This document shows, in pieces, positions 16,694 to 25,073 of a stretch of 64,000 bases of DNA. The position numbers were made by a program, and so were the translations under genes. The stretch spans positions 62,001 to 126,000 of the forward strand of contig JAUNLX010000001.1 of the NCBI GenBank assembly GCA_030532035.1, written 5' to 3'. This stretch comes from Clostridia bacterium. GTDB lineage: Bacteria; Bacillota; Clostridia; Oscillospirales; Acutalibacteraceae. Within the stretch, counting starts at the first letter, position 1, and each line of letters opens with the position of its first letter. The notes under the pieces were generated by a model that was not told where the DNA came from, did no database searches, and saw only the letters and a program-made list of their open reading frames with translations.

Positions 16694-17563
16694 TTATTCA
16701 TCTTCAATTTTTTTAAATGCTTCTAAGTCTTCTTTGCTAACTCTGACTTTAGCACCTCTTATTTGTTTGACTTCTCTTTTATCGAAAATACGATTCGGAA
16801 TTTGTCCTTTTTTATCAAAAGAAATTTCTAATTTGCCCGTTATTATATTGCTATCTACAACAACGCCTTTCCCGTTCGGGGTCTTTACAATGGCTCCGGG
16901 AGCAGGTGTTGTTTTAAGTAAGTATTTATATGTCTCCTCTTCATTTTTCAAGCAACACATAAGTTTTCCACAACAACCACTTATTTTTTCGGGATTTAAA
17001 CTGAGCATTTGCTCTTTTGCCATTTTTATAGATACGGGACTGAAATGTGTCAAAAAAGTAGAGCAACAGTATTCTCTACCGCAAACACCAATTCCGCCTT
17101 TTAGCTTTGCTTCGTCTCTTACACCAATTTGTCTAAGCTCTATTCTGGTCTTAAATACTGATGCTAAATCTTTCGCTAAATCTCTAAAATCTATTCTACC
17201 ATCGGCGATAAAGTAAAATAAAATTTTTCCTGCATCTAAAGTATATTGAACGTCTACAAGCTTCATCGCAAGCTTATGTTTTTTTATTTTCTGCTTGCAT
17301 ATATCAAAAGCTTCTTTTTCTTTTTTATCATTTTCAGATTTTTGCTTTATATCATCATCAGTAGCAACTCTTATAACACTTTTTAGAGATGAGATAATTT
17401 CTGTATCGTCAACTTGTCTTTTTTCTAATACAATATTTCCACATTCTATACCACGAATCGTCTCAACAACAACTGTGTCGCCCTTTTTAAGCTCAAGGTC
17501 ACCGGGCGAAAAATAATAAATTTTACCGACAGGCTTAAATCTTACTCCTACAACATCTGTCAT
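16694..17563 (-). CDS. ricT: PSP1-domain protein RicT (YaaT)
   Basis: Regulatory iron-sulfur protein of the RicAFT (YlbF-YmcA-YaaT) complex, which in Bacillus controls RNase Y-dependent mRNA maturation. It is 289 residues long. The PSP1 domain contains the conserved cysteine-rich stretch GVCGREYCCSTFL and SGCCGKLMCCLKNE, thought to hold Fe-S clusters. It overlaps holB by four bases, the common Firmicute order holB-ricT. The ricA and ricF partners are not in the window. Confidence 0.9.
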   Translation of the reverse strand: MTDVVGVRFKPVGKIYYFSPGDLELKKGDTVVVETIRGIECGNIVLEKRQVDDTEIISSLKSVIRVATDDDIKQKSENDKKEKEAFDICKQKIKKHKLAMKLVDVQYTLDAGKILFYFIADGRIDFRDLAKDLASVFKTRIELRQIGVRDEAKLKGGIGVCGREYCCSTFLTHFSPVSIKMAKEQMLSLNPEKISGCCGKLMCCLKNEEETYKYLLKTTPAPGAIVKTPNGKGVVVDSNIITGKLEISFDKKGQIPNRIFDKREVKQIRGAKVRVSKEDLEAFKKIEDE

Positions 17564-18330
17564 TCTATTTCCTCCAAATCGAAATTGCCCAAGTCGGAAA
17601 TAAGCATAGTTAAATTCAATCTTTTATTTGCATTGAGTTTAGAGCGGTGCTTATATTTTCTGCAAATTCGAACTATATTTATTAATTTTTTACGAGTATT
17701 TTCATCTGATTTATTTAGAATTTCATCTGCAACTCTCTGCTCAATATATGAAAGACTCAAATCAAAGACATCTTCATTTTTTGAATTTTCAGAGACAGCT
17801 TGCATAATTTCAAATTCATCTCCAACTAAGCAGGCTTTCAACAGTTTATCTCCTGCTTCTATAACCTCTTGCTCATAAAATACCTCTGTACTTCTTGAAC
17901 TTACAATCGTACATCTGGATAAAATTGTCGATAAAAGTCTTTTGCTGTTGTCAGTTTCAATAATGAAAATTGCATATGCGGGAGGTTCTTCTAAAATTTT
18001 AAGCAGAGCATTTTGGGCATAATCAGTGAGAGCTTCCCCATCTGTAAATATAAAAATCTTATGCTCTGACTCATTTGGCGGTAAATAAGCTTGACTTTTT
18101 ACCTCTCGAACCTGCTCGACTGTATAAGTCTTTTTTTCTGGATAGATATATATCAAATCAGGATGAATATTTTGTTTAACTTTTCTACAGCCCTCACATA
18201 GGCCACAGGGCTTTTCTTTATCTGACAAGCAAAATAATGGCAAAATTATTTTATTGACGCGATCTTCAATTAAATTCTTTTCGTCTCCTTCAACAATAAG
18301 TGCCGACGGTAATTTTTTTGCATTTATCAT
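17560..18330 (-). CDS. holB: DNA polymerase III delta' subunit
   Basis: Clamp-loader subunit of 256 residues. It has the four-cysteine zinc module (CLSDKEKPCGLCEGC), the NALLKILEEPP motif and the sensor-like LLSTILSRC. The N-terminal Walker A is degenerate (VEGDEKNLIED), as is common for delta', which does not hydrolyse ATP. The start codon lies one base beyond the stop of the upstream membrane protein (TGATATG) and I see no good Shine-Dalgarno sequence, so translation is probably coupled. Confidence 0.88.
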   Translation of the reverse strand: MINAKKLPSALIVEGDEKNLIEDRVNKIILPLFCLSDKEKPCGLCEGCRKVKQNIHPDLIYIYPEKKTYTVEQVREVKSQAYLPPNESEHKIFIFTDGEALTDYAQNALLKILEEPPAYAIFIIETDNSKRLLSTILSRCTIVSSRSTEVFYEQEVIEAGDKLLKACLVGDEFEIMQAVSENSKNEDVFDLSLSYIEQRVADEILNKSDENTRKKLINIVRICRKYKHRSKLNANKRLNLTMLISDLGNFDLEEIE

Positions 18331-18331
18331 A

Positions 18332-19273
18332 TCAATTCAAACGATTTTTTAAATTGTCAAACAAAAGAACAATCTTTTTTTCTCTTTTTTTCGGTGTCTG
18401 TACAACATCATCATTATTTTTAATAGTCAAAAATAAAATTATTGAAAAAACAAAAATCAAAATGCCGAAATCGGGAATTAATTCAACAAATTTAATGTCA
18501 AACCAAACTTCTTCCATGGCAATGAGTTTTAAAAAAGATGGAAAAATATTGATTGCACCAATGATTATTAATAGTCCGCCCGAAAAAAATATTTTAGACA
18601 AACTATGTGTACTTGTATTCAGATAAATGGATGAGGCAAATGAATAAAAGAAAATAGCTGCACAGGCTAAAAAAGCAAGTTCAAGCAAGATATATGGTAC
18701 ATTTTTAAATCTAATCGGATTTATAAGAAGCAACATAAATTTACTTATAATCCACATCACAGGAGTCAAAGCCATAATCGCTGATTTTTTGTATTTCATA
18801 TCTTTTTTAAGTATAGATATACCTAAAATCGAAAAATAAACACTCGATAAAATCGCAAAAAGTGTCCTAAAAGCAAGCGAAAATGTACCATTTCTCACAA
18901 ATTCTCCCGTCATAACAGGCAGTGAGCCAACCGAAACAGTGCTTAAATTTATAGAAAGCTGTGCAATAGATGTTGCAGCATCAAACAGCAAAAAAATTGT
19001 CATCAATATTGCGGGTATAGCAGATAATTTATTGTTTTCATTTAAAATTTGATTTTTTTTCTTAAATTCACTGTCAGCAAAACAAAGCACAGCTAAAACA
19101 ATAGCTGCAATAGACAAAATCGCATATATAGCATAATTCAAGGGCTTCATATCAACTAAGAAACCTGTGGCATTTTCTACACCAGTCATAACATGAAAGG
19201 TTCTAAGCGGCAATAAAATTAAAGTAAAAATAGATATAATGAGAAAAATTCCCTTTTCCCTTTCTGTTTTCAT
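18332..19273 (-). CDS. Polytopic membrane protein of unknown function
   Basis: I do not recognise the family. The 313-residue product has about seven or eight hydrophobic segments (for example near residues 10-27, 46-65, 84-108, 133-155 and 205-222), few charged residues in the membrane parts, and a basic C-terminal tail. It has a separate promoter and is directly followed by holB, suggesting co-transcription with holB-ricT-greA-lysS. Nothing in the sequence marks it as a transporter or an enzyme. Confidence 0.75.
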   Translation of the reverse strand: MKTEREKGIFLIISIFTLILLPLRTFHVMTGVENATGFLVDMKPLNYAIYAILSIAAIVLAVLCFADSEFKKKNQILNENNKLSAIPAILMTIFLLFDAATSIAQLSINLSTVSVGSLPVMTGEFVRNGTFSLAFRTLFAILSSVYFSILGISILKKDMKYKKSAIMALTPVMWIISKFMLLLINPIRFKNVPYILLELAFLACAAIFFYSFASSIYLNTSTHSLSKIFFSGGLLIIIGAINIFPSFLKLIAMEEVWFDIKFVELIPDFGILIFVFSIILFLTIKNNDDVVQTPKKREKKIVLLFDNLKNRLN

Positions 19274-19344
19274 ATGTATCTCCCATAAAAAGAATTCAAA
19301 GAACGAGTCTTTGAATTTATATAATAAGTATATAACTCTAAGTG

Positions 19345-19373
19345 ATTTTATATTATATATCGTCGAAAGTCAA
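19345..19373 (-). promoter_or_regulatory. Promoter of the membrane protein-holB-ricT-greA-lysS run
   Basis: TTGACT (19368-19373) and TAAAAT (19345-19350) on the minus strand, 17 bases apart. A 9-base inverted repeat, AATTCAAAG/CTTTGAATT (19293-19317), lies in the leader between this promoter and the start codon. Confidence 0.6.
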
Positions 19374-19421
19374 TATATATCTAAGTTTTACAAGGTCTTA
19401 AATATGAAAATTTTAGAAAAA

Positions 19422-19454
19422 AAGATGGCAATATTGAGTCAAAAAAGCCACCTT
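19422..19454 (-). terminator. Terminator of the cation efflux gene
   Basis: On the minus-strand RNA, AAGGUGGC pairs with GCCAUCUU (one G.U) around a 17-base loop and is followed by seven U residues. It starts 12 bases after the stop codon. Confidence 0.65.
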
Positions 19455-19465
19455 ATTTTATAAAA

Positions 19466-20641
19466 TTATGCAAAGGGATAGTCAAATTTTATTATCGCCT
19501 TATATCGATTATCTGTTTTTTTGAGTTCAGTGGAAATTTTCTCTTCAAGTTGAGAGTCTTTTAATTTAAATTTAAAAGGCCGAACAACATCAAAAATAAT
19601 ATTTATACGCCTTTCCCCATGCACCATACGCACATCATGTTTTGATAATTCTGGGTCTATCTGATGTAAAATTTCATCCAAACGAAGATTGATTTTTTCT
19701 AAAGTTTCATCATTCATTAAAATAGGGTCAATGTGAATCACACATTCGCCTCCCATTAAATCTGAAAGTTCTTTTTCCATCTCATCTATTTTTTCATGAA
19801 TCACAAAAATATCTCTGCTACTGTCTACTTCAACATGTAGTGAAAAAAAAGATCTTCCAGGCCCATAATCATGCATTACCAAATCATGCATTCCGATTAT
19901 GTAATCGTATTTTTCACTCATTTTATTTATATAATCTTCAATTTTTTTAACCTTGTCTGGATCAGCTGCTTTTCCAATTAAAGTATTTACCGTTTCCCAA
20001 ATTCCCTTAAATCCTGAAATTAAAATCAAAACTGCAACACAGAGTCCAAAAACACCATCTAAATTTATTGAAAGATAGGGAGCAATAATAATTGAAATCA
20101 AAACAACAGTCGTTGTTATAACATCGTTAAATGAATCTCGAAATACAGCTTCCATAGTTGGAGAATTTATTTTTTTACCGTAATATCTGTTATATATCGC
20201 CATATAAATTTTAACAAATACAGAGACAAGTAGAATTACAATCTGTAAATATCCAGACATTATCTTAACTGGGTTGATTATTTTTTCAATTGAGCTTTTA
20301 GAAAGTTCAAAACCAACAAAGACAATGATTATATCGACCACTAAGGCGGCTATGTATTCCATTCTGCCATGTCCAAAAGGGTGTTTATCGTCGGCTCTTT
20401 TACTCGAAATTTTAAATCCAATTGCCATAACAAGCGACGAAAGTGAATCAGTCAAATTATTAAATGAATCTGCCATTATCGCCATGGACTTGGCTAAAAA
20501 TCCGACAAAATATTTAAATCCGAATAAAATTAAATTCAGACAAATACCCAAAGCCCCTGACATAATACCAATTTTCATTCTTGTATCATTTTCTTCGTAA
20601 TTGGGATTTTTTCCGAGTATGAGTCGTACAAGAGCCGTCAT
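19466..20641 (-). CDS. Cation diffusion facilitator (CDF) family metal transporter
   Basis: Metal/proton antiporter of 391 residues. The N-terminal half has six membrane spans, with the metal-site aspartate in MADSFNNLTDS (transmembrane segment 2) and the HPFGHGRMEY loop. A further metal-site region lies in the RDSFNDVITT segment. The C-terminal half is the cytoplasmic dimerisation domain (HDLVMHDYGPG, HIDPI) followed by an extension of about 80 residues. Zn, Mn or Fe are the likely ions; specificity is not readable. It stands alone, divergent from the DUF368 gene. Confidence 0.88.
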   Translation of the reverse strand: MTALVRLILGKNPNYEENDTRMKIGIMSGALGICLNLILFGFKYFVGFLAKSMAIMADSFNNLTDSLSSLVMAIGFKISSKRADDKHPFGHGRMEYIAALVVDIIIVFVGFELSKSSIEKIINPVKIMSGYLQIVILLVSVFVKIYMAIYNRYYGKKINSPTMEAVFRDSFNDVITTTVVLISIIIAPYLSINLDGVFGLCVAVLILISGFKGIWETVNTLIGKAADPDKVKKIEDYINKMSEKYDYIIGMHDLVMHDYGPGRSFFSLHVEVDSSRDIFVIHEKIDEMEKELSDLMGGECVIHIDPILMNDETLEKINLRLDEILHQIDPELSKHDVRMVHGERRINIIFDVVRPFKFKLKDSQLEEKISTELKKTDNRYKAIIKFDYPFA

Positions 20642-20692
20642 TTATTTCTCCTTATTTTATCTTTAATATTTATATAATGAGCACATCTATTT

Positions 20693-20722
20693 ATTATATT
20701 ATATTTAGCTTTCATTTTTCAA
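20693..20722 (-). promoter_or_regulatory. Promoter of the CDF transporter gene
   Basis: TTGAAA (20717-20722) and TATAAT (20693-20698) on the minus strand, 18 bases apart, about 50 bases before the start codon. Confidence 0.55.
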
Positions 20723-20811
20723 ATTATCGAAAATCTATAATTAAAAATTTCATATTATAAAATAACTGATATTTTAATGATTTTGTAGTCTATTATCAGC
20801 ATTGATAATAA

Positions 20812-20840
20812 TTGAAACAACGGACTATGTTTGATATAAT
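20812..20840 (+). promoter_or_regulatory. Promoter of the DUF368-obg-mrnC-yitT-yebC operon
   Basis: TTGAAA (20812-20817), a 17-base spacer, and TATAAT (20835-20840) with an extended -10 TGA. It lies 41 bases ahead of the ATG. Confidence 0.75.
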
Positions 20841-20881
20841 TTGCCTGATTGTTAATCTGATTGAAGAAAGGTCTGTCAATT

Positions 20882-21781
20882 ATGAATAAAACGGATAAAA
20901 AGCAAAAATCTAAAATTTTACAAATGATTTTTTTAGCGATAAAAGGATTTATTATAGGAATTGCCAATGTAATTCCCGGAGTATCTGGTGGCACGCTCGC
21001 TTTAGTTTTGGGAATATATGAAGATTTAATTGACTCAATAAGTCATTTTATTTCAAAATTCAAAAAAAGCATTTCTTTTTTAATCCCTGTTTTAATCGGA
21101 ATCATACTTGCTTTTCTGAGTATGAGCCATGTTGTAACTTACTGTTTAGATAACTATCTTTTCGCAACAGTCATGCTGTTCTTTGGTGCAGTCTTGGGCG
21201 GAATGCCAATGCTCACAAAAGTCATAAAAAAAGAAAAAGTTACTTTTTCAAGAATTTTAATTCTCATTTTGACTTTTGCTTTTACTATCGGTTTGTTATT
21301 CATAAATAAGGGAAACGCAAATGTTTCCCTTGAGCATATCACTTTCACAAATATTTTGCTCTGGATTTTAATAGGTGCAATTGCCTCTGCAACTATGGTA
21401 ATCCCCGGAGTTTCAGGTTCTGCCTTTTTAATGACAATCGGATATTACGAGCCGATAATGAATACAGTTAAATCGCTTACTCTTTCAGATACTTCAAAGG
21501 GGCATGCAATAGCTGTTGTCTGCATTTTTGGAGTCGGTGTCGTACTCGGTATCGCTGGTATCTCAAAATTAATTGACTTTTTACTTAAAAAATACAGAAT
21601 TTCTACTTTTTGGGGTATTATCGGTTTTGTTCTCGCCAGTGCTCTGGTAATAATAATTCAAAATTTATTCTTTGGTGGCATAAGCAATAATCTTGCGGGA
21701 ACATCGGTGATTGAATATATTTTAGGAATCGCTCTCTTTTTCGGCGGTTTCTTTATGGCTTATAAATTAGGAGATAAATAA
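20882..21781 (+). CDS. DUF368 membrane protein, probable polyprenyl-phosphate translocase (PopT-like)
   Basis: Integral membrane protein of 299 residues with about eight spans. It has the duplicated DUF368 signature GIANVIPGVSGGT near the N terminus and a matching ATMVIPGVSGS in the second half. DUF368 proteins (PopT) have been implicated in returning undecaprenyl phosphate across the membrane for reuse in cell wall and glycan synthesis. I take the ATG at 20882, preceded by GAAAGG; a TTG at 20861 would overlap that site. obg begins three bases after its stop. Confidence 0.82.
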   Translation: MNKTDKKQKSKILQMIFLAIKGFIIGIANVIPGVSGGTLALVLGIYEDLIDSISHFISKFKKSISFLIPVLIGIILAFLSMSHVVTYCLDNYLFATVMLFFGAVLGGMPMLTKVIKKEKVTFSRILILILTFAFTIGLLFINKGNANVSLEHITFTNILLWILIGAIASATMVIPGVSGSAFLMTIGYYEPIMNTVKSLTLSDTSKGHAIAVVCIFGVGVVLGIAGISKLIDFLLKKYRISTFWGIIGFVLASALVIIIQNLFFGGISNNLAGTSVIEYILGIALFFGGFFMAYKLGDK

Positions 21782-21784
21782 TAA

Positions 21785-23059
21785 TTGTTTATAGATAAAG
21801 TAAAAATCAAAATTGCTGCAGGAAATGGCGGAAATGGTTGCGCCTCTTTTCGTAGAGAAAAATATGTTGCTGCAGGAGGTCCAGACGGTGGAGACGGCGG
21901 CAACGGCGGAAATGTTGTTTTTGTTGTAGACAAAGCTTTTTCAAATCTTGCAAATTACAAACATGGAAATAAGATATATCGTGCGGGCAATGGAGAAGAC
22001 GGCAAGAGCAAAAAACGAAACGGAAAAACAGGTACAGATTTAATCTTAAAAGTTCCAAAAGGCACGATAATCAAAGAAGCTCAAAGCCAAACTGTAATTG
22101 CAGATCTCACAGATGAGGAGCCTTTCATAGCGGCTTTAGGTGGAAAAGGTGGTCTTGGGAATCAACATTTTGCGACTTCTACAACTCAGGCACCAAAGTT
22201 TGCAAAATCTGGGAAAAATGGCGAAGAATGGGAACTTATTTTAGAACTTAAATTGATTGCCGATGTTGGTCTTGTCGGTTTTCCAAATGTTGGGAAATCA
22301 ACTCTAATTTCCGTACTTACAAATGCTAAACCCAAAATAGGAAATTATAGTTTTACAACTTTAAGCCCCGTTTTAGGTGTGGTTGAAATGGATTATGACC
22401 ACAGCTTTGTAATTGCCGATATTCCCGGATTAATAGAGGGTGCTCATGAGGGAACCGGTTTAGGAGATGAATTTTTAAGACATATTGAGCGTTGCAGAAT
22501 GCTCATACATGTTGTCGATGTCTCTGGCTCTGAGGGTCGTGATCCCAAAGACGATTTTTATAAAATAAATGAAGAATTATCAAAATACAACAAAGATTTG
22601 ATTGAGAAAACACAGTTAGTAGTTGCAAATAAATGTGATATAGCAACCGACGAACAAATTAAAAATTTCAATTTATTTATTGAAGAGCAAGGATATGAAT
22701 GTATCAACATATCTGCAGCTACCACTGAAGGTGTAAAAGAACTCAAGCTAAAAACTTTTGAAAAAGTTTCTAAACTTCCAAAGCCTAAAAAATTTGAAGT
22801 CAGTGAAATTCCAGAAGAATATAGAGAAAAACAGCAAAAAGAAAATATTGAAATAACTGTAGAAGGTAATGTCTACAGTGTAGAAGCTGAATTTTTCAAC
22901 AAAATTTTAAGTTATGTCGACTTTGATGATTTTTCATCTCTTGCCTATCTTCAACAGGTGTTAAAGGAAAAAGGCGTCGTTGATGAATTAATTAAAAAAG
23001 GCATAAAAACTGGCGATATTGTTATGATAAACGGAGTTCCTTTCGACTATGTTCCATAA
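21785..23059 (+). CDS. obg: GTPase Obg/CgtA
   Basis: Essential ribosome-assembly and stress GTPase of 424 residues. Three domains are visible: the glycine-rich Obg fold (1-158, with GGDGGNGGNV), the G domain with G1 GFPNVGKST, G3 DIPGLIEGA and G4 NKCD, and the C-terminal OCT domain from about residue 340. The start is TTG behind GGAGATAA. Its 3' end overlaps the mini-RNase III gene by 11 bases. Confidence 0.95.
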   Translation: MFIDKVKIKIAAGNGGNGCASFRREKYVAAGGPDGGDGGNGGNVVFVVDKAFSNLANYKHGNKIYRAGNGEDGKSKKRNGKTGTDLILKVPKGTIIKEAQSQTVIADLTDEEPFIAALGGKGGLGNQHFATSTTQAPKFAKSGKNGEEWELILELKLIADVGLVGFPNVGKSTLISVLTNAKPKIGNYSFTTLSPVLGVVEMDYDHSFVIADIPGLIEGAHEGTGLGDEFLRHIERCRMLIHVVDVSGSEGRDPKDDFYKINEELSKYNKDLIEKTQLVVANKCDIATDEQIKNFNLFIEEQGYECINISAATTEGVKELKLKTFEKVSKLPKPKKFEVSEIPEEYREKQQKENIEITVEGNVYSVEAEFFNKILSYVDFDDFSSLAYLQQVLKEKGVVDELIKKGIKTGDIVMINGVPFDYVP

Positions 23060-23429
23060 TTCAATTTTACAGATGGCTTTTTTAGGCGACAGTATCTATG
23101 AAACTCTAATCAGAAAAAAGCTCTGCCAAACAACTAAATATCCCGTAAAAAAATTAAATAAAATGAAGCTAAATTATGTTACTGCTTCCGCTCAAGCAAT
23201 AGCATTAGATAAAATTATGGATATTTTAAGTGAAGAGGAAAAAGATATTGTAATAAAGGGCAGAAATGCAAAAACTACCAATGTTCCAAAAACTGCCACT
23301 CATAGCGAATATCATAGTGCTACAGCACTTGAAACTCTCTTTGGTTATCTTTATTTGAAGGAAAATTACAATAGATTAAATGAGCTTATAGATATAATAT
23401 TTAATGAGGAGAAGGGCAATGAAATTTAA
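23049..23429 (+). CDS. mrnC: Mini-ribonuclease III
   Basis: RNase III catalytic domain without a dsRNA-binding domain, 126 residues, which in Bacillus matures 23S rRNA. The signature MAFLGDSIYE carries the catalytic acidic residues, and the second acidic site lies in ATALETLFGYLY. It overlaps obg by 11 bases at its start and the yitT-like gene by 11 at its end. In many Firmicutes mrnC sits beside cysS instead, so the obg linkage is a local arrangement. Confidence 0.9.
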   Translation: MFHNSILQMAFLGDSIYETLIRKKLCQTTKYPVKKLNKMKLNYVTASAQAIALDKIMDILSEEEKDIVIKGRNAKTTNVPKTATHSEYHSATALETLFGYLYLKENYNRLNELIDIIFNEEKGNEI

Positions 23430-24303
23430 GACAATCAAACAGACAAAGATCTACAATTTTATATTAGATGTCATTGTTTGCATTTTAGGTGCGGCAGCTT
23501 ATGCATACTCTCTTACAACCTTTACTATTCCCAATCATATTGCCCCAGGAGGCGCAAATGGTATTGCGACGATAATAAATTATCTGACAAAATTTCCTGT
23601 CGGAATTACTATAACTTTACTGAATTTGCCTCTTTTAGTAATTGCTTTTAAAGTTTATGGAATTAAATTTACTTTTAAGACTTTGCTCTGTGTGCCATTG
23701 GTTTCTATTTTCGTCGATGTTGCTCCGAAATTTAAACCTTATGTTGCAAATCCACTAATGGCGGCAATTTTCGGCGGAATGCTTGCAGGAATTGGAGCTG
23801 CAATGCTCTTTAGCAGAGCTGCTACTGCAGGAGGTTCCGACCTTTTGGCAAAATTGTTGAGGCGAAAATGGGCACATATATCTATGGGTTCAATAATGTT
23901 ATCTATTGACGCTATTGTCGTTATTTCATCTGGTTTTGTATTTAAAAATGTAGAATCCGTATTATATGCTATAATATGTATCTTCACTCAAAGTGCAACA
24001 GTGAATTATTTGCTATATGGAAGAGGATATGGAAAAGTCTTTTTGATATTCACAAACAACTATGATGTTATTTCTAAGTCTATAATAAAAGAAGTGGGAC
24101 GTGGAGTTTCTATATTAAATTCTGTTGGCGCATATACTGGTGAAGAAAAGAAAGTGCTAATCTGCGCTGTTCGTAAAAGTGAAATTACTAAAGTTTCCAA
24201 GCTTATACAAAAATATGATGAAAAGGCTTTCGTAATTACTACAGAAGCCAGTGAAATATTTGGGCAGGGCTTTAAGATATATGGCTCTGATAAGAATAAT
24301 TAA
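23419..24303 (+). CDS. YitT family membrane protein (DUF161/DUF2179)
   Basis: Membrane protein of 294 residues with five or six N-terminal spans (PF02588) and a soluble C-terminal DUF2179 domain (about 205-290, with GRGVSILNSVGAYTGEEK). The family is widespread in Firmicutes and its function is not established. I take the ATG at 23419 because AGGAG lies seven bases before it; the upstream ATG at 23404 overlaps that site. yebC follows 11 bases after the stop. Confidence 0.87.
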   Translation: MKFKTIKQTKIYNFILDVIVCILGAAAYAYSLTTFTIPNHIAPGGANGIATIINYLTKFPVGITITLLNLPLLVIAFKVYGIKFTFKTLLCVPLVSIFVDVAPKFKPYVANPLMAAIFGGMLAGIGAAMLFSRAATAGGSDLLAKLLRRKWAHISMGSIMLSIDAIVVISSGFVFKNVESVLYAIICIFTQSATVNYLLYGRGYGKVFLIFTNNYDVISKSIIKEVGRGVSILNSVGAYTGEEKKVLICAVRKSEITKVSKLIQKYDEKAFVITTEASEIFGQGFKIYGSDKNN

Positions 24304-24314
24304 AGGAGAAGATA

Positions 24315-25034
24315 ATGGCTGGTCATTCAAAATGGAATAATATAAAGGCTAAAAAAGAAAAGACAGACGCTCAAAAAGCTAAAATTTTCACAAAAATGGG
24401 TAGAGAAATTGCCGTAGCTGTAAAAGAGGGCGGACCCAATCCAGATCAAAACTCAAAATTAAAAGATGTTATTGCCAAAGCAAAGAGCAACAATGTTCCG
24501 AATGAAAATATAGAGAGAATTATAAAAAAAGCTGCCGGAGAGGGAAACTCTGACAACTTTGAAAATATAATATACGAGGGTTACGCTCTTGCTGGTGTGG
24601 CAGTAATTATAAGAGCTCTTACTGATAATAGAAATAGAACTGCTGGAGATATTCGACATATCTTCGATAAACATGGTGGAAATATGGGACAAAGTGGTTG
24701 TGTTTCATTTTTATTTGATTTATTGGGAGTAATAATTATAGAAGATGACGGAATTGACGCCGATAAATTAATGGAAGACGCAATAAATGCTGGAGCAATC
24801 GATTTTATAATAGGCGAAGAATATTTTGAAATTAGAACAGAACCAAAAGATTTCAACATTGTTAGAGAGGCTTTAGAAAAAGACGGTTACAAATTTGCAT
24901 CAGCAGACACTTCTTTCGTTCCAAAAACTACTGTCAAAGTAGAAAATGAAGAAGAAATTCAGAAGATAGAAAAAATGCTTGATATGTTTGATGACAACGA
25001 CGACGTTCAGAGCGTTGACACCAATATGGAATAA
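24315..25034 (+). CDS. YebC/PmpR (TACO1) family protein
   Basis: A 239-residue protein of the YebC family, long called transcriptional regulators and more recently linked to translation of difficult sequences such as polyproline. It begins with the invariant MAGHSKWNNIKAKKEK and shows the GGxMGxxGCVSF core (GGNMGQSGCVSF). AAAGGAG precedes the ATG. It is the last gene of the DUF368-obg operon, and its stop is followed at once by a bidirectional terminator. Confidence 0.93.
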   Translation: MAGHSKWNNIKAKKEKTDAQKAKIFTKMGREIAVAVKEGGPNPDQNSKLKDVIAKAKSNNVPNENIERIIKKAAGEGNSDNFENIIYEGYALAGVAVIIRALTDNRNRTAGDIRHIFDKHGGNMGQSGCVSFLFDLLGVIIIEDDGIDADKLMEDAINAGAIDFIIGEEYFEIRTEPKDFNIVREALEKDGYKFASADTSFVPKTTVKVENEEEIQKIEKMLDMFDDNDDVQSVDTNME

Positions 25035-25036
25035 AG

Positions 25037-25068
25037 AAAAATCGCGAGAAAATCTCGCGATTTTTTTG
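25037..25068. terminator. Bidirectional terminator between yebC and copA
   Basis: A nine-base GC-rich stem, ATCGCGAGA/TCTCGCGAT (25041-25061), has a three-base loop, with A residues on the left and seven T residues on the right. It can stop transcription from both convergent genes. Confidence 0.88.
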
Positions 25069-25073
25069 ATTTT

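Noticed and set aside
16653-17216. Plus-strand frame (187 codons) over ricT
   Set aside because: A shadow of ricT; no homology that I recognise and no promoter or ribosome binding site.
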